A stretch of DNA of 64,000 nt from Roseateles asaccharophilus (GTDB taxonomy: Bacteria > Pseudomonadota > Gammaproteobacteria > Burkholderiales > Burkholderiaceae_C): assembly GCF_004362405.1 (NCBI RefSeq), contig NZ_SNXE01000003.1, positions 372,001-436,000 of the forward strand, read 5' to 3'. Below are positions 1 to 8,393 of the stretch, in pieces (positions within the stretch are counted from its first letter, which is position 1; every line of letters begins with the position of its first letter). The notes under the pieces were generated by a model. The model searched no databases and was not told the DNA's origin. It was given only the letters and a program-made list of their open reading frames with translations. Position numbers and translations under genes: made by a program.

Positions 1-363
1 GCGCTGAGCCTGGGCGAGGCCACGGCCCGCTCCCTGGGCGTGCGCCTGGCCGCGGTGCGCCTGCTGCTGATCGGCGCCCTGGCCCTGGCCACCGGCGCCG
101 CCGTGGCGCAGTGCGGCCTGATCGCCTTCGTGGGCCTGGTGGCCCCGCATCTGGTGCGCAGCTGGGGGCCCTGCACCCACCGCGCCCTGCTGCTGCTCGC
201 GCCCCTGGCGGGCGGCGTGCTGCTGCTGGCGGCCGATGTGCTGGCGCGCTGGGTGATCGCGCCGCAGGAGCTGCCAGTGGGCGTGGTCACGGCCTTGCTG
301 GGTGGCAGCTATCTGCTGTGGCTGATGCACCGCCGCCCGCGCGGCCTGGGAGTGGCGCGATGA
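1..363 (+). CDS. btuC: cobalamin/iron-type ABC transporter permease (BtuC/FecCD family), 5' truncated
   Basis: The reading frame is open from the first base, so the N-terminal part lies outside the window; about 120 C-terminal residues are visible. The segment LGVRLAAVR followed by hydrophobic helices and GLIAFVGLVAPHLVR is typical of the FecCD/BtuC permease family, which moves corrinoid or siderophore across the inner membrane. It overlaps the following ATPase gene by four bases (ATGA). Vitamin B12 is the likely substrate because the whole downstream operon is for B12; the fragment alone could equally be a siderophore permease. Confidence 0.85.
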   Translation, partial: ALSLGEATARSLGVRLAAVRLLLIGALALATGAAVAQCGLIAFVGLVAPHLVRSWGPCTHRALLLLAPLAGGVLLLAADVLARWVIAPQELPVGVVTALLGGSYLLWLMHRRPRGLGVAR

Positions 364-1145
364 GCCCCGGCATCCCCGTGCTGCAAGCGGCCCATCTCAG
401 CCTGCGCCTGCACCAGCTCAAGCTGGGTGGCACGCCCATCCTGCATCCCCTGGACTTCGCACCCACGCCCGCGGCCTGGACGGCCATCGTCGGCCCCAAC
501 GGCGCCGGCAAGTCCACCCTGCTGCGCGCCCTGTGCGGCCTGCTGCCCTTCGAGGGCAGCCTGCAGCTGCAGGGCCGCGACTGGGCCGACTGGCCGGCCC
601 GCGAGCGCGCCCGCCAGGTGGCCTGGCTGGGCCAGAACGAAAGCGTGGCCGAGGAGCTCAGCGCCTACGAGGTGGTGATGCTGGGCCGCCTGCCCCACCA
701 GGCCTGGCTGGCCCCGCCCAGCGCCCAGGACCGCACGGCGGTGGAGCAGGCCATGAGCCAGACCCAGAGCTGGGAGTGGCGCGAGCGCGCCCTGGGCCGG
801 CTCTCCGGCGGCGAGCGCCAGCGCGTGCTGCTGGCCCGCGCCCTGGCCGTGCAAGCGCCCCTGCTGCTGATGGACGAACCCCTGGCCCATCTGGACCCGC
901 CGCACCAGAGCGACTGGGTGCAGATCGTGCGCGAGCGCGTGGCCGCAGGCGCCGCCGTGGTCTCGGTGCTGCATGAACTCAATATCGCCCTGCAGGCCCA
1001 GCAGCTGGTGGTGATGGACGGCGGCCGCATCCTGCACCGCGGCGCGCCGCACGAGGCTGCCACCCATGCGGCCCTGCAAGCGGTCTTCCAGCAGCGCCTG
1101 CAGATCCTGCAGGTGGGCACACGCTGGATCGCACTCAACACCTGA
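360..1145 (+). CDS. btuD: ABC transporter ATP-binding protein, cobalamin uptake (BtuD-like)
   Basis: A 261-residue ATPase. Walker A GPNGAGKST is at residues 45-53, the signature LSGGERQ at 148-154 and Walker B LLLMDEP at 168-174, followed by an H-loop histidine near LHELN. The start at 360 is chosen because it forms an ATGA overlap with the upstream permease gene and gives the usual family length. With the permease and the BtuF-like gene at 6461 it should form the inner-membrane B12 importer. Substrate is inferred from context. Confidence 0.88.
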   Translation: MSPGIPVLQAAHLSLRLHQLKLGGTPILHPLDFAPTPAAWTAIVGPNGAGKSTLLRALCGLLPFEGSLQLQGRDWADWPARERARQVAWLGQNESVAEELSAYEVVMLGRLPHQAWLAPPSAQDRTAVEQAMSQTQSWEWRERALGRLSGGERQRVLLARALAVQAPLLLMDEPLAHLDPPHQSDWVQIVRERVAAGAAVVSVLHELNIALQAQQLVVMDGGRILHRGAPHEAATHAALQAVFQQRLQILQVGTRWIALNT

Positions 1146-1154
1146 CCCCACTCC

Positions 1155-2453
1155 ATGACAAGCTGCCCCGCCCTGATGATCAGCGCCCCGGCCTCCGGCC
1201 AGGGCAAGACCAGCGTCACCGCCGCCATCGCCCGCCATGCGCGCCAGGCCGGCAAGAAGGTGCGCGTCTTCAAGACCGGCCCCGACTACCTGGACCCCAT
1301 GATCCTGGAGCGCGCCAGCGGCCACCCGGTCTACCAGCTGGATCTCTTCATGGGCGGGCTCGATCATTGCCGTGGTCTGCTGGCACAGGCGGCGAGCGAG
1401 TCCGACCTGATCCTGGTCGAGGGCGTGATGGGGCTTTTCGACGGCGCGCCCAGCAGCGCCGACCTGGCCGAGGCCTTCAATCTGCCGGTGCTGGCCGTCA
1501 TCGACGCCGGCAGCATGGCCCAGACCTTTGCCGCCCTGGCCCTGGGCCTGCAGCGCTACCGCGAGGGCCGCATCCGCCTGTGTGGCGTGGTGGCCAACCG
1601 CGTGGGCAGCGAGGGCCATGGCCGCATGGTGGCCGAGGGCCTGCCCGCCGACCTGCCCTTGGTGGCCGCCCTGCAGCGCCGGCAAGACCTGGCCCTGCCC
1701 GAGCGCCATCTGGGCCTGGTCCAGGCCCGCGAGCTGCCGGGGCTGGACGCCCAGCTAGACGAGTGGGCACGCGCCTGGGGCGCGGCCTCGGCCGGCTTCG
1801 AGTTCGCGCCGGTGGACTTCGCGGCCGCCGGCTTCACGCCGGAGCCGGCGCCGGTACCGCGTCTGGCGGGCCGGCGCATCGCCGTGGCCCAGGACGCCGC
1901 CTTCTCCTTCATCTACCCCGCCAATCTGGACTGCCTGCGCCGCCTGGGCGCCGAGGTCCTCTTGTTCGCGCCGGCCGAGGGCGAGCCCCTGCCCGACTGC
2001 GATGCGCTCTGGCTGCCCGGCGGCTACCCCGAGCTGCATGCCCCGGCCCTGCGTGCCAACAAGGCCTTCTTCAGCGGCCTGCGCGCGCACCTGGCCGCGA
2101 GCAAGCCCCTGCTGGCCGAATGCGGCGGCATGCTGGCCCTGGCCGTCAGCCTGACCGATGCCCAGGGCCAGGAGCACGCCATGGCCGGCCTGCTGCCCGG
2201 CCAGGCCCGCCTGCAGACGCGCCTGACCGCCCTGGGCCTGCAGGCCATCACCTGGCCCGAGGGTGAGCTGCGCGGCCATACCTTCCACTACTCCACCTTC
2301 GAAACGCCGCTGCCGCCCATCGCTCGCGCCAGCAATCCCAATGGCGGCAAGGCGGCCGAGGCGCTCTATCAGCAGGGCTCGCTGCGCGCGAGCTATGTGC
2401 ACCACTACTTCCCCTCCAACCCCGAGGCCATCGCCGCATTCTTTGCCGGCTGA
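1155..2453 (+). CDS. cobB: cobyrinate a,c-diamide synthase
   Basis: 432 residues. An N-terminal dethiobiotin-synthetase-like ATPase domain carries the P-loop ASGQGKTS (13-20) and TGPDYLDP; a C-terminal class I glutamine amidotransferase domain has the nucleophile in AECGG (Cys323) and a histidine in GHTFHYS. CobB/CbiA amidates the a and c carboxylates of cobyrinate using glutamine and ATP. It starts nine bases after btuD and belongs to the same operon. Length and domain order match the family. The gene is usually called cbiA in the anaerobic pathway. Confidence 0.93.
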   Translation: MTSCPALMISAPASGQGKTSVTAAIARHARQAGKKVRVFKTGPDYLDPMILERASGHPVYQLDLFMGGLDHCRGLLAQAASESDLILVEGVMGLFDGAPSSADLAEAFNLPVLAVIDAGSMAQTFAALALGLQRYREGRIRLCGVVANRVGSEGHGRMVAEGLPADLPLVAALQRRQDLALPERHLGLVQARELPGLDAQLDEWARAWGAASAGFEFAPVDFAAAGFTPEPAPVPRLAGRRIAVAQDAAFSFIYPANLDCLRRLGAEVLLFAPAEGEPLPDCDALWLPGGYPELHAPALRANKAFFSGLRAHLAASKPLLAECGGMLALAVSLTDAQGQEHAMAGLLPGQARLQTRLTALGLQAITWPEGELRGHTFHYSTFETPLPPIARASNPNGGKAAEALYQQGSLRASYVHHYFPSNPEAIAAFFAG

Positions 2454-2486
2454 TCATGCCCACCCAAGCGCTCACCGCGCCACGCC

Positions 2487-3056
2487 ATGCAGATTGAAAA
2501 ACCCCCGGTCGACCGCGAACGCATCATCCCCACCGCCGAGCGACGCGGCCTGATCCTGGTCCACACCGGCGACGGCAAGGGCAAGAGCACGGCCGCCTTC
2601 GGCCTGGCCCTGCGCGCCCATGGCCGCGGCAAGGCGGTCAAGATCTACCAGTTCATGAAGGTGCCCAGCGCGCGCTTCGGCGAGCACCGCCTCTTCGAGC
2701 AGCTGGGCGTGCCCATCGAGGGCCTGGGCGACGGCTTCAGCTGGAAGAGCAAGGACCTGGAGCACAGCGCCCAGCTTGCGCGCGACGGTTGGGCACGCGC
2801 CGCCGCAGCAATAGCCGCGGGCGAGCATTTCCTGGTGGTGCTGGACGAGATCATGTACCCGCTGCGCTACGGCTGGCTGCCGCTGGAGCCCGTGCTGAAG
2901 GCCCTGCGCGAGCGTCCCGCCCATGTGCATGTGGTGCTCACCGGCCGCAATGCGCCGCAGGAGCTGATCGATCTGGCCGACACCGTGACCGAGATGACCC
3001 TGATCAAGCACCATTTCAAGGCCGGCGTGCCCGCCCAGCGCGGCATAGAGGACTGA
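2487..3056 (+). CDS. cobO: cob(I)yrinic acid a,c-diamide adenosyltransferase
   Basis: 189 residues of the CobO/BtuR family, which transfers the 5'-deoxyadenosyl group of ATP to Co(I) corrinoids in the cytoplasm. The P-loop-like GDGKGKST is at residues 29-36, and VVLDEIMYPL and VLTGRNAP are family motifs. The stop overlaps the start of cbiB (ATGA), indicating translational coupling. The enzyme acts both in synthesis and on imported corrinoids. Confidence 0.93.
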   Translation: MQIEKPPVDRERIIPTAERRGLILVHTGDGKGKSTAAFGLALRAHGRGKAVKIYQFMKVPSARFGEHRLFEQLGVPIEGLGDGFSWKSKDLEHSAQLARDGWARAAAAIAAGEHFLVVLDEIMYPLRYGWLPLEPVLKALRERPAHVHVVLTGRNAPQELIDLADTVTEMTLIKHHFKAGVPAQRGIED

Positions 3057-3991
3057 TGAACCTGATGCCCCTGCTCCTGCCCCTGGCCATGCTGATCGCG
3101 CTGCTGGTGGACCGCCTCTTCGGCGAGCCGCCCGCGCGCCTGCATCCGGTGGTGGGCATGGGGCAGTACCTGGGCTTCTTCGGCCCGCGCCTCACGGCCC
3201 TGCCGCCGGGCCCCGCCTTCGCCGGCGGGGCCCTGGCCTGGCTGCTGGGCGCCCTGCTCAGCGCCGCCCTGGCCCTGAGCCTGGAGATGCTGCTGATGCA
3301 GGCCCTGCGGCCCTGGACCGGCCTGCCGGGCCTGCTGCTCTGCGCCCTGGCGCTCGGCCTGCTGCTCAAGCCCCTGCTGGCCTGGCGCATGCTGGCGGAG
3401 GAGGTGCAGGCCGTGGAGGCGGCGCTGCAGCAGTCGCTGGAGGCCGGCCGGGCCCGCCTGGCCCGCCTGGTGAGCCGCGACACCCGGGCGCTGAGCGCGG
3501 CCGAGGTGCGCGAGGCCGCCATCGAGACTCTGGCCGAGAACCTCAATGACTCGGTGGTGGCGCCCCTGTTCTGGTTCGCCCTGGCCGGCCTGCCGGGCGC
3601 GGCGCTCTACCGCTTCGCCAACACCGCCGATGCCATGTGGGGCTACCGCGATGAGCGTGAGTGGTCCGGCAAGTTTGCGGCCCGGGCGGACGATGTGCTG
3701 TCCTGGCTGCCGGCCCGGCTCACCGGCCTGCTGATGATTCCGCTGTGGCAGCTGCCGCGCCTGCTGCGCGAGGCGGGGCGCACGCCCTCGCCCAATAGCG
3801 GCTGGCCCATGGCGGCCATGGCGCTGGACCTGGGCCTGAGCCTGGGCAAGCCCGGCGTCTACCGTCTCAATGCCAAAGGCGTGGCGCCCGAGCCCGCCCA
3901 TCTGCCCCAGGCCCTGCGGCGCGCCCGCCTCACCCTGTGGCGCTGCAGCGGCCTGCTGGTGCTGCTGGCCCTGGGCTGGCGCCTCGCCTGA
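3056..3991 (+). CDS. cbiB: adenosylcobinamide-phosphate synthase, membrane protein
   Basis: 311 residues. The start at 3056 overlaps the cobO stop and gives the expected N-terminus, a hydrophobic helix followed by LVDRLFGEPPARLHPVVGMG, a hallmark of CbiB. Internal motifs SRDTRALSAAEV, ENLNDSVVAPLFWF and NTADAMWGYR are conserved in the family. The protein is integral to the inner membrane and attaches aminopropanol phosphate to adenosylcobyric acid. It is followed 11 bases later by the gene that makes that side chain. Confidence 0.93.
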   Translation: MNLMPLLLPLAMLIALLVDRLFGEPPARLHPVVGMGQYLGFFGPRLTALPPGPAFAGGALAWLLGALLSAALALSLEMLLMQALRPWTGLPGLLLCALALGLLLKPLLAWRMLAEEVQAVEAALQQSLEAGRARLARLVSRDTRALSAAEVREAAIETLAENLNDSVVAPLFWFALAGLPGAALYRFANTADAMWGYRDEREWSGKFAARADDVLSWLPARLTGLLMIPLWQLPRLLREAGRTPSPNSGWPMAAMALDLGLSLGKPGVYRLNAKGVAPEPAHLPQALRRARLTLWRCSGLLVLLALGWRLA

Positions 3992-4002
3992 GCCCGCCGC
4001 GC

Positions 4003-5010
4003 ATGAGCCCATCGCCCCACGTTCCCTTGCTGCCGGTCCACGGCGGGCCCGACAACGGCCCGCCCATCAGCCACGACTTCTCCACCAATGCCAACCCGCT
4101 GGGGCCGCCCCTGGGTCTGATCCGCGCGGTGCAGGCCGCCGACCGCAGCCGCTACCCCGACCCGCAATACCTGAGCCTGCGCACACAGCTGGCCGCGAGC
4201 GAGGGCCTGAGCGCGCCGGAGCAGCTGCTGGTGGCCAGCGGCGGGGCCGAGGCCATACGCAGGCTGACCCTGGCGGCCCTGCTGGCACGTGACTGTCGCG
4301 AGGTCTGGGTGCCTTGCCCGGGCTTTGGCGACTACGCCCTGGCCGCCCAGGCCCTGGACCTGCGGGTGCACGGCTACGGCCCCGATGAGCTGCCGCGCCC
4401 CAGAGGCCCGGCCCTGGTCTGGGCCTGCGAGCCCTGCAATCCGACCGGCAGCAGCCTGGACGGCCACGCCCTGCAGGCCCTGGCCGAGCGGCCCGGCGTG
4501 ACCCTGGTGGTGGACCGTGCCTATGAAGCCCTGCGCCTGTACGGGGAGGCCCCGGCTCTGCCGGCCCAGGCCTGGCAGCTGGTCTGTCCCAACAAGGCCC
4601 TGGGCCTGACGGGCGTACGCGCCGCCTATCTGCGCGCGCCCGAGCCCGATGCGCTCTGGGCCCGCGCGCTCTCGCTGGCTCCCAGCTGGGTGCTCTCGGC
4701 CGAGGGCGTGGCCCTGCTGCAGCACTGGCATGATCCGGCCACGGCCCTGTGGCTGGCGCACTCGCGCGAGCAGCTGCGCCTGTGGCGCCGCCAGCTGCGC
4801 GATGCCCTGGAACAGCGCGGCTGGGTGCAGGGCGAGAGCGTGACGAACTTCTGGCTGGCCCGCCCACCGCAGCCCCTGGACGATGGTCGGCTGCGCGCGG
4901 CCGGCCTCAAGCTGCGCGACGCCAGCAGCCTGGGCGCACCCGGCGCCTGGCGCATCGCCGCCCTGCCGGGCCCGGCCCAGCAAGCCCTCTTGAAGGAGAT
5001 CGATCGATGA
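4003..5010 (+). CDS. cobD: threonine-phosphate decarboxylase (PLP fold type I)
   Basis: 335 residues, aminotransferase class I/II fold, called CobC in aerobic-pathway nomenclature and CobD in Salmonella. The N-terminus contains HGG and DFSTNANPLGPP, typical of the decarboxylases related to HisC; the PLP lysine is Lys198 in CPNKALGLTG. It makes (R)-1-amino-2-propanol phosphate for CbiB. A longer upstream start is possible but would run into cbiB coding sequence, so the ATG at 4003 is preferred. Its stop overlaps the cobQ start. Confidence 0.9.
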   Translation: MSPSPHVPLLPVHGGPDNGPPISHDFSTNANPLGPPLGLIRAVQAADRSRYPDPQYLSLRTQLAASEGLSAPEQLLVASGGAEAIRRLTLAALLARDCREVWVPCPGFGDYALAAQALDLRVHGYGPDELPRPRGPALVWACEPCNPTGSSLDGHALQALAERPGVTLVVDRAYEALRLYGEAPALPAQAWQLVCPNKALGLTGVRAAYLRAPEPDALWARALSLAPSWVLSAEGVALLQHWHDPATALWLAHSREQLRLWRRQLRDALEQRGWVQGESVTNFWLARPPQPLDDGRLRAAGLKLRDASSLGAPGAWRIAALPGPAQQALLKEIDR

Positions 5011-6464
5011 GCCGACAGGCCAAGGCCCTGATGGTGCTGGGCACCACCAGCGGCGCCGGCAAGAGCTGGCTGACGACCGCACTGTGCCGCTGGTATGCCC
5101 GCCAGGGGCTGAAGGTCGCGCCCTTCAAGGCGCAGAACATGAGCAATAACGCGCGCGTCGTCCCTGGCCTGCAAGGCCGGATGGGCGAGATCGGCAGCGC
5201 CCAGTATTTCCAGGCCCTGGCCGCCGGCCGCCAGCCCGAGGTGCGCATGAACCCGGTGCTGCTCAAGCCCGAGGCCGATACGAAAAGCCAGGTGGTGGTG
5301 CTGGGCGAGGTGCACGCCGAGCTCAATGCCACGCCCTGGCGCGAGCGCAGCGAGAAGCTCTGGCCCCATGCCCGCGCCGCCCTGCACGCGCTGATGGCCG
5401 AGAACGATCTGCTGCTGATCGAGGGCGCGGGCTCGCCGGCCGAGATCAATCTGCACAGCAGCGACTATGTGAATATGCGCACCGCCCGCGAGGCCAGGGC
5501 CGCCTGCCTGCTGGTGACCGATATCGATCGCGGCGGCGCCTTCGCCCATCTCTACGGCACCCACCAGCTGCTGCCGCCCGAAGAGCGCGCCCTCATCCAG
5601 GGCTTTGTGCTCAACCGCTTTCGCGGCGATGCGCGCCTGCTCTCGCCCGGCCCCGAGCAGCTGCAGGCCCTGACCGGTGTGCCCACCGTGGCCACGCTGC
5701 CGATGTGGCGCGGCCACGGTCTGCCTGAAGAGGATGGCGTGTTCGACGACCAGCCCACGGGCGCAGGCCAGACCATCGCCGTGGTGGCCTATCCGCGCCT
5801 GTCCAATCTGGACGAGTTCCAGCCCCTGCGCGGCCTGCCGGGCGTGCGCCTGGTCTGGGCCCGCAGCCCGGCCGAGCTGCAGGCCGCGGACTGGATCATC
5901 CTGCCCGGCTCCAAGGCCGTGGCCGCCGATCTGGCCTGGCTGCGTGAGCAGCGCCTGGACGCCGCCATCGCCGCCCATGCGACGGCCGGCCGGCCGGTGC
6001 TGGGCATCTGCGGCGGCCTGCAGATGCTGGGCGAGGCCCTGCTGGACCCGCATGCGCTGGACGGCAATGCGCCGGGCCTGGGCCTGCTGCCCCTGGTCAC
6101 GCAGTTCGAGCGCGAGAAGCTGCTGCGCCCCTGCCAGGCGCGCTTCGAGTCCGAGCTCGCCGGCCCCTGGGCAGCGCTCGGTGCGCTCGCCGCCTCGGGT
6201 TACGAGATCCACCACGGCCGCACCGCCCAGCATCCCTCCCTGGCCACCGCCGCCGTGGCCCTGCGCGACGAGTTGGGCCAGCCGATTGGCTGGCAGCAGG
6301 GTTCGGTGCTGGGCCACTATGTGCATGGCCTGTTCGAGCAGCCCGCCGTGCTGCAGGCCCTGTTCGGCGCCAGCGGTCCCAGCCTGGACCAGGTCTTCGA
6401 CGGCCTGGCCGATTTCGTGGACGCGCATTTCCAGCCCGGCGCCCTGCCGGCCCTGATCCGATGA
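5007..6464 (+). CDS. cobQ: cobyric acid synthase
   Basis: 485 residues. P-loop GTTSGAGKS lies at 12-20, then FKAQNMSNN, both typical of CobQ/CbiP; the C-terminal glutamine amidotransferase domain has the nucleophile Cys335 in LGICGGLQMLG and a histidine in HYVHG. It amidates the b, d, e and g carboxylates of adenosylcobyrinate a,c-diamide. A GGAG ribosome-binding site lies just before the ATG at 5007, which overlaps the stop of cobD; the stop overlaps the next start by four bases. Confidence 0.93.
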   Translation: MSRQAKALMVLGTTSGAGKSWLTTALCRWYARQGLKVAPFKAQNMSNNARVVPGLQGRMGEIGSAQYFQALAAGRQPEVRMNPVLLKPEADTKSQVVVLGEVHAELNATPWRERSEKLWPHARAALHALMAENDLLLIEGAGSPAEINLHSSDYVNMRTAREARAACLLVTDIDRGGAFAHLYGTHQLLPPEERALIQGFVLNRFRGDARLLSPGPEQLQALTGVPTVATLPMWRGHGLPEEDGVFDDQPTGAGQTIAVVAYPRLSNLDEFQPLRGLPGVRLVWARSPAELQAADWIILPGSKAVAADLAWLREQRLDAAIAAHATAGRPVLGICGGLQMLGEALLDPHALDGNAPGLGLLPLVTQFEREKLLRPCQARFESELAGPWAALGALAASGYEIHHGRTAQHPSLATAAVALRDELGQPIGWQQGSVLGHYVHGLFEQPAVLQALFGASGPSLDQVFDGLADFVDAHFQPGALPALIR

Positions 6465-7255
6465 GCACGCCCAGCTCAGGCCCGCAACGCATCGCCTGCC
6501 TGTCCACCGAGGCGGTGGAGGTGCTCTACCGCCTGGGCGCCCAGGAGCGGGTGGCCGGCATCTCGGGCTATAGCGTGCACCCGCCCCAGGCGCGCGCCGA
6601 GAAGCCCAAGATCAGCGGCTTCTCCAGCATGAAGCTGGAGCGCATCCAGGCCGTGCAGCCCGATCTGGTGATCGGCTTCTCGGACCTGCAGCGTCCCCTG
6701 CTGGAGGAATGCGAGCGCGCCGGCCTGGCCACGCTCTGGTTTGACCAGCGCGATCTGGCCGGCATCCATGCCATGGTGCGCCGCCTGGGCGGCTTGGTGG
6801 GGCGCGAGGCCGAGGCCGAGGCGCTGTCGCGCCAGCTGCGGCAGACCCAGGACGAGCTGGCCGCCGCGGCCGCCGCCCTGCCCTGGCGCCCGCGCGTCTA
6901 CTTCGAGGAATGGGACGAGCCCATGATCTGCGGCATAGGCTGGGTGAGCGAGCTGATCCAGCTGGCCGGTGGCGAGGATGTGTTTGCCGAGCGCGCGCGG
7001 GCCGGCTTCGCGCGCGAGCGCATCGTCACGCCCGAGGCGGTGCTGGCCGCACGGCCCCAGCTCATCCTGGGCTCCTGGTGCGGGAAGCGCTTTGTGCCGG
7101 AGCGGGTGCTGGCCCGGCCCGGCTTTGCTGCGTTGGGCGCCCGCCTGGCCGAGATCAAGTCCGCCGACATCCTGGCCCCTGGCCCGGCTGCCATCGAGCG
7201 CGGGGCGCGCCAGCTGCTGGCCGCCCTGCAAGACACCGTACAAGCACTTTCCTGA
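6461..7255 (+). CDS. btuF: BtuF-like cobalamin-binding protein, no visible signal peptide
   Basis: 264 residues of the BtuF/FepB periplasmic-binding fold: the first strand CLSTEAVEVLYRLG, then VAGISGYSVHP, QPDLVIGFSDLQ and a C-terminal ARPQLILGSW. The family captures B12 for the BtuCD importer. The N-terminus MSTPSSGPQRIACLST goes straight into the fold; there is no hydrophobic signal sequence or lipobox. The start overlaps the cobQ stop by four bases, so no extended start fits easily. It may be exported by another means, or act as a cytoplasmic corrinoid binder. Family assignment is firm; location is open. Confidence 0.85.
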   Translation: MSTPSSGPQRIACLSTEAVEVLYRLGAQERVAGISGYSVHPPQARAEKPKISGFSSMKLERIQAVQPDLVIGFSDLQRPLLEECERAGLATLWFDQRDLAGIHAMVRRLGGLVGREAEAEALSRQLRQTQDELAAAAAALPWRPRVYFEEWDEPMICGIGWVSELIQLAGGEDVFAERARAGFARERIVTPEAVLAARPQLILGSWCGKRFVPERVLARPGFAALGARLAEIKSADILAPGPAAIERGARQLLAALQDTVQALS

Positions 7256-7266
7256 GGGAACCCACC

Positions 7267-8310
7267 ATGTCCGAGCACGACCTCATCCCCAGCATTGCCT
7301 CGCTGGATCAAGCCGATCTGGCCGCCGCCCTGCAGGCCCGCATCGACGCCAAGACCAAGCCCCTGGGCGCCCTGGGCCGCCTGGAAGCCCTGATGCTGCG
7401 CCTGGGCCTGATCCTGGGCAGCGAGACCCCGCGCCTGGAAGCGCCCCAGCTCATGGTGTTTGCCGGCGACCACGGCCTGGCCGCGCGCGGTGTGTCGGCC
7501 TTTCCCAGCGATGTGACCTGGCAGATGGTGGAGAACTTTCTGGCCGGCGGTGCCGCGGTCTCGGTGCTGGCTCGCCAGCATGACCTGACCCTGACCGTGG
7601 TGGACGCCGGCGTGGCGCACGAATTCGCGCCGCGCGAGGGCCTGGTGATCGCCAAGATCGCCCCCGGCACGGCCGACGCCCTGGCCGGCCCGGCCATGAG
7701 CCCGGACCAGTGCGCCACCGCCATCAGCGCCGGTCGCTCGCTGCTGCGCCAGCGACCCGGCAATGTGCTGCTGCTGGGCGAAATGGGCATTGGCAACACC
7801 TCGGCCGCCGCCCTGCTACTGGCCCGCCTGACCGACAGCCCCATCGCGCAGTGCGTGGGTCGGGGGACAGGTCTTGACGATGCACAGCTGGCCCGCAAGG
7901 TCGACGTGCTGCGCCAGGTGCTGCAGCGTCATGGCGAGGCGGTCACCCCCCTGGGGGCGCTGGCGGCATTCGGCGGCTTCGAGATCGCCATGATGGTGGG
8001 CGCGGTGCTGCAGGCCGCGGCCGAGCGCCGCGTGATCCTGGTGGACGGTTTCATCACCGGTGCGGCCGTGCTGGTGGCGGCCCGCCTGCAGCCGGCGGTG
8101 CTGCAGCGCTGCGTGTTCTCGCATGCCTCGCAGGAGGCGGGCCACCGCCTGATGCTGCAGGCCCTGCAGGCCGAACCCCTGCTGGACCTGGGCCTGCGCC
8201 TGGGCGAGGGCTCGGGCGCGGCCCTGGCCTGGCCCCTGCTGGAGTCGGCCTGCCGCATCCTGGCGGAGATGGCCAGCTTCGCCTCGGCGGGGGTCAGCGA
8301 GAGGGGCTGA
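7267..8310 (+). CDS. cobT: nicotinate-nucleotide--dimethylbenzimidazole phosphoribosyltransferase
   Basis: 347 residues, the usual CobT length. Motifs TKPLGALGRLE, FAGDHGLAARGVSAFP, LLGEMGIGNTS and LRLGEGSGAALA are present; Glu314 in the last one corresponds to the catalytic glutamate. The enzyme activates 5,6-dimethylbenzimidazole as alpha-ribazole phosphate for the lower ligand of B12. A TGAGGGAA ribosome-binding site precedes the ATG at 7267, 11 bases after btuF. This is the last gene of the first B12 transcription unit. Confidence 0.94.
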   Translation: MSEHDLIPSIASLDQADLAAALQARIDAKTKPLGALGRLEALMLRLGLILGSETPRLEAPQLMVFAGDHGLAARGVSAFPSDVTWQMVENFLAGGAAVSVLARQHDLTLTVVDAGVAHEFAPREGLVIAKIAPGTADALAGPAMSPDQCATAISAGRSLLRQRPGNVLLLGEMGIGNTSAAALLLARLTDSPIAQCVGRGTGLDDAQLARKVDVLRQVLQRHGEAVTPLGALAAFGGFEIAMMVGAVLQAAAERRVILVDGFITGAAVLVAARLQPAVLQRCVFSHASQEAGHRLMLQALQAEPLLDLGLRLGEGSGAALAWPLLESACRILAEMASFASAGVSERG

Positions 8311-8352
8311 TACCAGGGCGCCACGGTGCCACCACAGCGCGGCCTTCCATGG

Positions 8353-8359
8353 TAATAAT
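8353..8359 (+). promoter_or_regulatory. -10-like element upstream of the HD-GYP gene
   Basis: TAATAAT between cobT and the regulator gene, an AT-rich word in very GC-rich DNA and close to the sigma-70 -10 consensus. No convincing -35 hexamer is seen. It favours the start at 8394 over 8349, because 8349 would lie before or inside the promoter. Confidence 0.45.
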
Positions 8360-8393
8360 GGCCCACAAGCTCAATGCCGCGAGGTCGCGCTCC

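Noticed and set aside
309..1709. Long open frame on the minus strand opposite btuD and cobB
   Set aside because: Very high GC leaves many antisense frames open. Its translation is a low-complexity mix of Gly, Gln, His and Ala with no domain, while the plus strand encodes clear enzymes.
2454..2486. Search for a cobalamin riboswitch in the B12 region
   Set aside because: Gaps within the cluster are too short and no B12-box-like sequence was recognised; if present it should lie upstream of base 1 before btuB or btuC.
4626..6428. 600-codon minus-strand frame opposite cobD and cobQ
   Set aside because: Shadow of cobQ codon use; no motif, ribosome-binding site or promoter.
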